NCBI GenBank assembly: GCA_000969725.1
Contig: JXSR01S017054.1
Strand: one strand, 5' to 3'
Length of the DNA: 24,599 bases
Source of the DNA: Ophiothrix spiculata
Taxonomy: Eukaryota; Echinodermata; Ophiuroidea; Amphilepidida; Ophiotrichidae
Position numbers and translations under genes: made by a program. This document shows, piece by piece, positions 17,403 through 24,599 of this stretch. Numbering within the stretch: position 1 is the first letter of the stretch; each line of letters starts with the position of its first letter. The notes beneath the pieces were generated by a model that saw only the letters and a program-made list of their open reading frames with translations, did not search any database and was not told where the DNA came from.

Positions 17403-17600
17403 CAATTTTGGATTTAAACATTGATCGGCACCACAATCACGGGCACTCATACACCGCTGACTATTCTGGAAGCATTTACAAGCTGCGGTTTTGCATTTAG
17501 ATGCACATCCACATGTTATCAATTCCACGCACTTGGTGGGTACACTTGGAAGTCTATTCCATACAATAGTAAGGTCATCTGGTGTTCCTTGCCATCCCAT
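17343..17600 (-). pseudogene. Nuclease-like transposon gene, Cys-rich C-terminal part
   Basis: Minus-strand frame GWQGTPDDLTIVWNRLPSVP followed by CVELITCGCASKCKTAACKC and RCMSARDCGADQCLN. The Trp/Pro lead and the CxC-rich tail match the C-terminus of a large, mostly unnamed invertebrate protein family whose middle part carries PPT.DAL..H..RA.YQ. That middle part lies at 19530-19630, on the far side of LINE-B, on the same strand and in the right order, so both belong to one interrupted gene. The Cys cluster probably binds zinc. The frame then runs into the tandem repeats. Confidence 0.65.
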
Positions 17601-17630
17601 AACTCTTTCTTCTTTTCTTTCTTCAGAATA

Positions 17631-17665
17631 CTGTCCAACGTCCCAGTGAGGAACTAAGCGAACAG
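17631..17665 (-). other. LINE-B 3' stem-loop
   Basis: On the minus strand the outer stem is CTGTTC with GGACAG and the inner stem GTTCC with GGGAC, each with one G-U pair. A 5-nt left bulge (GCTTA), a GTT right bulge and TATTC after the structure match LINE-A exactly in layout. A GAAGAAAG-type tail follows. Confidence 0.75.
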
Positions 17666-17851
17666 GGTTTGGTGTGCGCAGATGTTGATTAGTCCAATGC
17701 TTTTGGATCTTGTGCCTTGATGTATTTTGAGATTTCTTGCTTGAAGTTGCTTATATCGGTTAGAGATGCTATATTTGATGGTATATTGTTCCAATCTCTA
17801 ACAGTTCTTGGTACATATGAGTATTTATAAAGATCTATTCGTGCGTGGTGC

Positions 17852-19303
17852 TCAATAAACGAGTTCTTGTGTGACGATCTTCTGGTTTGCCTTTGGACCG
17901 GTTGCTGTGGACTGGCAGGGCAAGGTGCCCCCCATGGCTTTATGGAGGACGTTTAATCTTGCTATTTTGCGGCGTGTTGATAACATGTCCATATCGAGTT
18001 CTCTGATAAGTTCTGAAACACTAGCCTGCCAATCATAGTTATTGTGAATTAGTCTGGCAGCTCTACGTTGTATTTTACCAACCTTTTGTATGAGTTCTTG
18101 TGTATAGGGATCCCAGACAACAGAACAGTATTCAATAATTGGTCTTACTAATGAAATATATGCTGCCTTCTTGGTATCTTTTGTACAAAAACCAAGATTC
18201 CGTCTCACAAATCCCAATGTTTTGCTGGCTTTAGCAGTAATATTATCAATGTGTGAGTTCCATTTGAGATCCTGTTGGATCTCCACTCCCAGGTAGGTAT
18301 GCGATTTTGTTTCTTGAAGAACGGAGCTGCCCAGCTTATATTTGGATGTTATCGGTGAATTTGAAGCAGGTATGCGAAGTACATAACATTTATCTGGGTT
18401 GAATTTCATTTGCCAACACTTTTCCCATTTTGAAAGGGTTTCAAGATCATTTTGAAGTATGTGTGTGTCCTTTTCAGATACAATATTTCTATAAACAACG
18501 CAGTCATCTGCGAAAAGACGAACTGTTGACTTAATATTATCTGGCAGATCGTTTATATACAATAAGAATAGTAATGGTCCTAAGACCGTTCCTTGTGGAA
18601 CACCTGATTCTACTTCGGTCCATTCAGAATAATCTCCTCCTATTACAACCCGTTGCAGGCGATTTTTCAAAAATCCAGATAGCCATTTATTGATTTTGCC
18701 AGATATGCCATATTGGGCACATTTGAGTAATAGTCTATTATGGGGTACCGTGTCAAACGCTTTGGAGAAATCCATGATTATGACATCAGTCTGAGTTCTA
18801 TTGTTTAATGAGAAAGCAAAATCATGAATGGTCTGAATGAGCTGGGTTTCACAGGAGTGTCCGCCGCGAAAGCCATGCTGAGCTGTAGTCAAAACATTAT
18901 ATCTGGAGAGGTATTTCATGGTATGGGAGTGAATAATATGCTCTATAAGTTTGCAAGCTACACTTGTAAGCGAGACAGGTCTATAATTACTCGCTTTACA
19001 ACGGTCGCCCTTTTTGAATATAGGTGATATATTGGCTTTTTTCCAGTCTGATGGTAATATTCCGGTATCAATGGATTTTTGGAAGATGATGGTTAACGCT
19101 GGTGCGAGTTCCTTAGCAAATAGTTTCAGTATCCGGGGGGTGATCTCGTCAGGACCACATGCTTTGTTTGGGTTTAAATTGTTAAGTAGTTTTTCAACTC
19201 CTTCAACTGACACATGGATATCGGTAATAGATGGATAATTGCATGGTTGCAAATCTGGAATAGTCGACATATCTTCCTTGGTAAAGACTGATTTGAACTG
19301 CAA
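17852..19303 (-). CDS. LINE-B reverse transcriptase (partial, open frame)
   Basis: This 483-residue open frame covers the reverse transcriptase: NPNKACGPDEITPRIL, SNYRPVSLTSVACKLIEHII, MDFSKAFDTVPHNRLLL (motif A), SGVPQGTVLGPLLFLLYIND (motif B), LFADDCVVY (motif C), then SHTYLGVEIQQDLKWNSHID and VVWDPYTQELIQKV of the C-terminal region. The MQFKS start is not the true start; coding similarity continues upstream to about 19503. Near 17930, at a run of six C (G on the coding strand), the frame changes; the expected continuation (LPVHSNRSKGKP, VPRTVRDWNNIPS) reads on to TAA at 17689-17691. A homopolymer sequencing error is possible there. Confidence 0.88.
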   Translation of the reverse strand: MQFKSVFTKEDMSTIPDLQPCNYPSITDIHVSVEGVEKLLNNLNPNKACGPDEITPRILKLFAKELAPALTIIFQKSIDTGILPSDWKKANISPIFKKGDRCKASNYRPVSLTSVACKLIEHIIHSHTMKYLSRYNVLTTAQHGFRGGHSCETQLIQTIHDFAFSLNNRTQTDVIIMDFSKAFDTVPHNRLLLKCAQYGISGKINKWLSGFLKNRLQRVVIGGDYSEWTEVESGVPQGTVLGPLLFLLYINDLPDNIKSTVRLFADDCVVYRNIVSEKDTHILQNDLETLSKWEKCWQMKFNPDKCYVLRIPASNSPITSKYKLGSSVLQETKSHTYLGVEIQQDLKWNSHIDNITAKASKTLGFVRRNLGFCTKDTKKAAYISLVRPIIEYCSVVWDPYTQELIQKVGKIQRRAARLIHNNYDWQASVSELIRELDMDMLSTRRKIARLNVLHKAMGGTLPCQSTATGPKANQKIVTQELVY

Positions 19304-19503
19304 ATTGAGCAGCTCAGCTTTCTTTACATTGTCAGAGAATAATTGACCTTGGTCCTTGAGTGTATTAATTCCGGTTGAATCTCTGCGTAAATTTTTGACA
19401 AAAGTCCAGAATTGCTTTTTTGATTCTAAGCAGAAGTTCTTTATATAATTTCGACGTGCTGATCTAGACGTCTTGTGTGAGTTCTTTCTAGCCTCTTTAA
19501 AGG

Positions 19504-22075
19504 CATCCCATCTCTTGCTGGAGGATCAATGTCCATATTTTGCACATGAGCTTGTAGCCATATCTTTGCTTGGTAATTAGCACGTGACAGATGTACCTCC
19601 AAAGCATCTTCAGTTGGAGGCAGCATCTCTAGCGCAACTTTCCCCTTATCAAACATGCATGCTCTATCTTTGTTGACTCCGTTATCAACATGTTCAGCTT
19701 TGTATAAGTCTACAAATAAATTCCTGTATGTCATCTAGACAACCATCTCTCCTAACTCCATTTAGCAATGCTGGGTGCGCACAGAAAACGTTCCAGCAAG
19801 GTTTTTGTTTGTTTGTTTGGGTTTTTTTTTACCATAGCCTGTGAAAGACGACACGATGCCGCACCCGGTTTGATACCCGATGAATTGGAAATCAACTCTT
19901 GCGGTAACTTTCGGGTTATTGTGTGAATATGATAACACTTTCAACTACGTGATGTGCCACTAACCATTCATACTTCTAATGGCAGTTGACAAAAGTTATA
20001 GATGAGGAGAAGAAGGTCGTCGGTGTCTCTGCAGATGACAATCAGTAGTCGACACACATTGTTCGTTGAACTGCAACATGAGCATGTACGATGAGTCGCG
20101 TGTCCGCATCTTCGTGGTTGCAGGCAAGTTGCGGAATAGGTTCTTTCTTAGCAGACGATTTACCCAGAGTTTCATTCAAGAATTCACCACTTGTGACTTA
20201 TTCGCAGTTTTAACGGAGAGAAGAACCGTGATCAAGAAGTTTTTCACTCAAAAATCTTGCTAGATTAGCTTTGTTCTCACACCACTGTTTGATGGGTTCA
20301 TTTATTAATTTTTCGACAAAATGCACTGTTACAATAAATGCAGGTACTTAAAAGTGTTTAAATTAGTTCTGGAATTAGGTGTTGAACTGTAATATTTGTT
20401 TCCATAATTTAATTTCACATTTTATCTCAAAAAATGCTCATTTTAGATTTAAAAAAAACCCATCATTTTTAGCCCATATATTGAAATTTCATTATTGGTT
20501 GCGCTATTCATTTTTCGAAATTAATTATATGCATATTGCATAAATTAAACATTTATTTCGTGAATTTAACATGAATAAAATTTGTTTTGGGTCTCCTTTA
20601 CCTTATCCATGAGGCAAATGTCAAAACTAAGGGTCCTTGATTCTTAAAACCTGGAAACTTGATTTATGGAAATAGCGCCACCAATAATGTGCCTTTAGCA
20701 TTAAATGGCTATATATTATTAGTGATCAAACAGTGGTGCTCATCAAGGGTTATGAAATTTGACCATGCTTGTGGTATCGGTGTGCCGCCAACAAACTATC
20801 ATCTTTCGGATAGGTTTCTTCTAATACTGGTTCTTTTTGCCCTGGTTGTAGATTTGATAGAGTTGTTTCCCGTATCGGTCGAATGTAATATCTACCCCTG
20901 AAACATCATCTGTAAACTATTTGCACACACGTTTGACAAACACTTCAGCATATAGTAACCATAAATTAGCTCTAACGTTGGCCAAATTTAGAACAAATTG
21001 CAAAGAGGCTGATTTCAACTGATTATGATAGGTATAGGTGTAAATATATCTGACAATTCTATCTGGTGACCATAATCATGCAATTTCACGCATCCGTAAT
21101 TAAGCATAGCCTAAACAGGCAAGGAGGTATACATCTTTTTTATTGTATTGCCCATCGAGCTGTCGGCAAAATACTCAGTCGAGGATTGTATAATCATTAT
21201 TAATGGATGATATTATCTCAAACAAAGTTGTAATAAAAATAACAACAAGACAAGTTCTAGACATGGTACAATGATGGGAAACATGCATTGATACGACTAA
21301 AATATAGTCTCTAAAATGAATAAATGGTATCATAATATTCGAAAGAAAAGAAAATGCAGTGCATCATGAGTCAAATTTGGACCATTTCTTTTCAGTGCAA
21401 TAATAGGCCTATGCCTATTGATAACATTTAATATGTAAAATATTTAATATATAAAAGAAACCCTAAGGTGTTATGGTCCCAGGATAAAACACCCGGGGAT
21501 AAAACAATGGTACAATGAGTATAGCAAGGTGCAGTAGATAATTCAGCCCATCAGGACTATTATTATAGGCCAACATAATTGCAGAGTTGGAAGTGCGAAT
21601 TCCCCCCCCTGGGTTCCGATCAATCCCAGGGCAAGGGTCATGAATCGATAGAAGAAAACTGAAGAATATTGGACCAATTAGCAGGTCCAGAGAAATACCG
21701 GGAGAAGCTTCCAGGGCGGTGTAGTCTGAGGCAACATCTTTGGTTGTAAGCGATGTCAAGTTGGTTACACTGGTCGCATCGTCTACTGATTGTACATTGA
21801 AATTTTTCAAACGTACAAACTGTTCAACCAGGCTCTTTACTGATTCTACATCTGTCAGGATCATACGAGAATGCACCAACTCCTTTCTACTAGAAATGTT
21901 GTCACTGTCACTGCCAACGTTTAAGTGATATGATACTCTGGTGCATTTGCTGACCATGTAGTGCAAAATCTATCTCTTGCCTGATCATTCCGTGTAATTC
22001 CTATTATTCCATTGGGCACCTTGCAAAGCCTATTAATTCACTCAGTTCCTTGGTCTACTGGAACTTGGTTGAACC
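19504..22075 (-). pseudogene. Nuclease-like transposon gene, main part (decayed)
   Basis: Read from 22075 leftward, with many stops and frame changes: VPVDQGTE, then GIIGITRNDQARDRF; the segment SRMILTDVESVKSLVEQF (21463-21966 frame); GVDITFDRYGK and SIKSTTRAKR (about 20812-20910); NEPIKQWCENKANLARFLSE (about 20225-20335); NHEDADTRLIVHA (about 20085-20120); CRDTDDLLLLI (about 19995-20035); TGCGIVSSFTGYGKK (about 19828-19875); LPPTEDALEVHLSRANYQ (about 19560-19630). This order is that of a widespread unnamed invertebrate family. The EAD, DTD and GCD-then-GxGK blocks recall FEN/XPG nucleases; here GCD is GCG. Function is inference. Confidence 0.6.
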
Positions 22076-22344
22076 TGCTGTTCCTCATTTTTTATTACAA
22101 AATTTCCTTCGAACTCTTGAAATACTTCTTCTTCTTCTTCTTCCCCCTTTTTTTGGGGGGTGGGGGAGGGGAGAGGGTTGTAAGGTATGGAATTGGCAGG
22201 GTGGGCTGGTGTTGTGTGTGGCAGGGTTGGTGGGAGTACTAGATTGGATTTTATGACATATAATTAAACTACAAATCAAAGCAAGCCATGTCATTTTTTT
22301 TTCAAATAATAGTTTATTTGGTTACATTTGTGTAATGATATTGG

Positions 22345-23138
22345 TATGCCCCCTAAGACTAAAAATGTCTTTTTGTCATTTAAAAGGCAATATCATATGC
22401 CACAAGGTTAATTAAAACATCTTTTAGTATTTATTTTCACCACTTGGTCAATGAAACGTCATTTTGAGAAAAATCCACTTTTATCGTTAAAAATGTTTAC
22501 TTTTTCTTTATTTTTTGTCTCATATTTTTTTTTAAATCTAACAAAAATAAACTCCAAATCAGTTAAAACTAGATTTTTTTTTTTCTGATTCTACTTTAAT
22601 TTTAGATGTCAAAACCAATAAAACTGAACATTTGGATTCCTGTAAAAAATTACGATTTCGTTTATTTTGTTTAAGTATCCTGGTATGCCCCCTTAAGACT
22701 AAGAAATGCCATGTTGTCACCAAAGAAGGCAATATCATATGCCACAAGGTTAATTAAAACATCTGTATTATGGTTGGATGCTTAAATTGACAGAATGATA
22801 AAGTAACATATTTTTACCACTTGGTCAATGGAATGCCATTTTGAGAAAAAAAGTTTTTAAATGTTAAAAATGTTAATATTTTCGGTATTTTATTTCTCAC
22901 AATTTTGCTAATTCTGACCAAAATGTACTCAAAATCAGATGTCAAATCCAATGAAATTTTAAAAAATCAAATTTTGGGCTAAAATCGGGCCATAAAATCG
23001 ATATCAATTTTTGGCATCCCCCTTGAGGTGAAACCTTATCATATAAGTATTTGATTCAGCATGGGTGCCAAGATGTAACAAAAATTGCCCACCAATTTTT
23101 TTTTTTGAACACTTATCATGGATATTGCTGGCTGTCTG
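22345..23138 (-). repeat. Right inverted arm, with two tandem units of about 335 bp
   Basis: The outer part (22600-23138) is the complement of the left arm. The arm also repeats within itself: GGTATGCCCCCTAAGACTAA at 22343, GGTATGCCCCCTTAAGACTA at 22682 and GGCATCCCCCTTGAGG at about 23013 recur every 331-339 bp. AATATCATATGCCACAAGG and the CATTTTGAGAAAAA block occur in both inner units. The left arm keeps one unit and a trace of the second. Confidence 0.75.
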
Positions 23139-23942
23139 AAAACTAGCAATGTTGCATAAAAGTATTATTTAAATAACATTGTATAAAAATGCCAACAGTT
23201 ATGCGTCATTCCAAATTGAAATTCCCAGAAAAGGCAGTATATCTTTGTTTTGATTTTGCATTGGCTATTTGGGTAGTTAATTGTAGTTAACGCATCAATA
23301 AAACCGATAATTTATTTCGAAATGATATACCCTGGAAACCCACATAGAAGCATATATGCTTATAGATGGATGCCTTCGGCCTATCCCGAGAATCCAGAAA
23401 ATAAGTGTGTCGCCCTCTTGAAATACGATACCTTTGATGTAGTTGGGCAAATCTATTGGCTTAATTTGAACCTCAAAACCATTTTAAAACAACGTAGAGA
23501 ACGTCTGGAAACATAGCTCAGTCTATAGAGCGTGAGACAGCAGCCCTGCCTGACATTTTTTCTTAAAAGTAACCATGATCAAGTGTGTCATGGAAAAGAG
23601 TAAACGACAATTGCATTTCAAAGGACTATAATACGCATACATCTGTTTGTACTTGTTTATGATTTAGCTCTCAAAAGATGATCAGAAAAGTAAAAAATCG
23701 GGATATTCATATTTTTATTTACTTGACTTATCTTTTCATTTATTTATTTTTTCTCTTTTGCAACTGCATACACACGCTTCGGTGCCAGCTGCTTTTATTA
23801 GGAAAGTTTTTACATTTTTTTTTAAACAAAGACATCAGACATGGCATAGGCAAAAAAACATTGCATAAATATAACTACAACAAGATATGGGAGGTGTTTC
23901 ATAGTAAAACCTATGCCCCAAATACACAATCTCCCGTTACAG
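23139..23942. other. Intronic or intergenic DNA, no gene recognised
   Basis: Outside the right arm. The 64-residue frame at 23322-23516 is not recognisable. A tRNA D-arm-like word occurs at 23514-23534 without a B box. Confidence 0.4.
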
Positions 23943-24106
23943 ATGACCCTACAGCATTCAGGAAGCGAGCCACCAAAACAATCTTAAAGGAGACTTATGC
24001 AATGCAGAAAAGGACAACTTGCAAAAAAACAAACAGGGATGCAAGCAAGGTGACGATCAACGCACACGTATATAAAAAGCAATGCATCAGCCACCCAGAA
24101 AGATGA
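23943..24106 (+). CDS. Candidate last exon of ANK-ZU5-UPA gene (weak)
   Basis: After the acceptor CCCGTTACAG (ending 23942) the frame that continues phase 1 from the exon ending at 16338 stays open for 54 codons to TGA. It reads DDPTAFRKRATKTILKETYA and ends KKQCISHPER. It is rich in Lys and Arg and shows no death-domain pattern. The phase match has a one-in-three chance by luck, the pyrimidine tract is modest, and no clear poly(A) signal follows. It would imply an intron of about 7.6 kb holding the large element. Confidence 0.2.
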
Positions 24107-24542
24107 GTCCTGACAGCTCACCCCCTGGACTGTGGGTGATTGAACGGATTACATGTATCTTTTCCATGAATAGAGACAAAAAAAAACCTCATTCTCATCC
24201 ATCTAGACATTACACTTGCCAACTTTTCTGAACTGACCACTTCAGCATGTTAAAAAAGAAATTTTTGTAAAGAAAAAAAAAATATTCATGAAATCAAAAT
24301 TTCCCATCTTTTGACATGGGCTCTCAATCTATTATTTCTTTCCGCAATAACCTTTTCAGGTTTTTCGATCGTTTTGATCCAGGATTTAAAAATGTAAAAA
24401 CTAGGGGTCTTTTCTTCGACTCTACACCTATAAATATTACGTTTGGCCACAAAAATAATAATATTTTTAAAGAAGTTAAAGTTTTCTCCATATAAACCAA
24501 AACTTTTTTGTATGTTTAATCATGTTTTTGAGGGTCTATGGT

Positions 24543-24599
24543 TTAACCCTTGTCTTACCAACGTATATTTTGTAACGTTTTTTACTAACGGGGGGGGGG
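24543..24599 (+). repeat. TTAACCCT end with G run (family copy 3, cut by window end)
   Basis: TTAA (24543-24546) is followed by CCCTTGTCTTACC and, 43 nt after the TTAA, a G run from 24590 to the window end. The part between (including TTTTGTAAC) resembles copy 1 at 5776. The remainder lies outside the window. Confidence 0.45.

Larger units (their letters stand above)
17601..19503 (-). mobile_element. LINE-B: 5'-truncated CR1/L2-like non-LTR retrotransposon
   Basis: The minus strand starts at the pre-RT region (WDAFKEARKNSHKTSRSARR), runs through the whole reverse transcriptase and ends in a stem-loop (17631-17665) and a GAAA-rich tail (17601-17622). Endonuclease and upstream parts are absent, as is usual for 5'-truncated insertions. 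CATCCCAT occurs at both junctions (17593-17600 and 19504-19511), a likely target duplication or junction microhomology. It lies in the nuclease-like gene in the same orientation. It is less decayed than LINE-A, with one clear frame change. Confidence 0.85.
16368..23138 (-). mobile_element. Large element with long inverted arms and an internal nuclease-like gene (putative DNA transposon)
   Basis: The left end starts CAGACAGCCAGC and the right end finishes with its complement GCTGGCTGTCTG. From there the two arms stay similar, inverted, for over 500 bp. Neither arm has a second copy of the terminal word at its inner end, so they look like two ends of one element rather than two separate MITEs. 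The interior is almost filled by a decayed minus-strand gene (22075 to 17343) with nuclease-like motifs, itself hit by LINE-B. Academ-type transposons are known to carry XPG-like nucleases, so that is my leading idea. No flanking target duplication is evident, and the N-terminal half of the gene family seems to be missing. Confidence 0.5.

Noticed and set aside
19986-20048. Possible plus-strand terminal exon (acceptor GGCAG, frame LTKVIDEEKKVVGVSADDNQ then stop)
   Set aside because: The phase does not fit the exon ending at 16338 (phase 1 hits a stop at once), and the minus strand here reads the DTD motif of the nuclease-like pseudogene, which explains the sequence better.
23514-23545. tRNA-like D-arm (TAGCTCAGTCTATAGAGC)
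   Set aside because: It resembles an A box, but no acceptor stem, anticodon arm or GGTTCGA-type B box follows; at most a trace of a tRNA-derived SINE.
1-24599. CRISPR array, rRNA genes or bacterial operon features
   Set aside because: No spaced identical repeats or rRNA-like sequence were seen, and the spliced gene and LINE content are eukaryotic.

Overview
This is a eukaryotic, AT-rich, intron-rich draft-assembly window (one run of Ns at 11488-11982). The gene and repeat content suggests a marine invertebrate deuterostome, perhaps an echinoderm, hemichordate or amphioxus: an ankyrin-ZU5-UPA gene in small exons, CR1/L2-like LINEs with a PHD finger and a 2A-like NPGP peptide, and several MITE or foldback repeats. 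The species assignment is inference.

One host gene runs left to right through most of the window. Eight exons can be phased together: three 99-nt ankyrin exons (640-738, 1398-1496, 3010-3108), a 49-nt linker (3422-3470), a ZU5 exon (6450-6803) and three exons for the following linker and UPA region (13606-13883, 14254-14412, 16155-16338). All junction phases agree and give about 440 residues. The 5' end lies outside the window. No death domain was found; a weak candidate last exon is at 23943-24106. The three ankyrin introns all use a GC donor.

The introns are full of mobile elements. Intron material at 418-590 and 4685-5325 holds two fragments of one LINE on the minus strand. A TA-flanked MITE lies at 1847-2135, hairpins at 2347-2568, and a 43-bp duplication at 2663-2748. 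A nearly full-length but damaged CR1/L2-like LINE (LINE-A, about 8050-12957) fills the intron after the ZU5 exon. It is interrupted by a TTAA-flanked insertion whose left end falls in the sequence gap. A foldback element is at 14818-15353.

The last third (16368-23138) looks like one large element with inverted arms. The arms are at least 530 bp long and are built from about 335-bp units. A decayed minus-strand gene fills the interior. It carries EADTR, DTD and GCD-like motifs and a Cys-rich C-terminus, which I read as a FEN/XPG-like nuclease family carried by a DNA transposon, possibly Academ-like. A second, 5'-truncated LINE (LINE-B, 17601-19503) has inserted into that gene in the same orientation. 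LINE-A and LINE-B share a 3' stem-loop whose pairs co-vary.

The most notable observations are the long-armed element with the nuclease-like gene, the co-varying LINE 3' stem-loop, the trio of GC-AG introns, the 2A-like signal, and three copies of a TTAACCCT end placed about 40 nt from a long G run.
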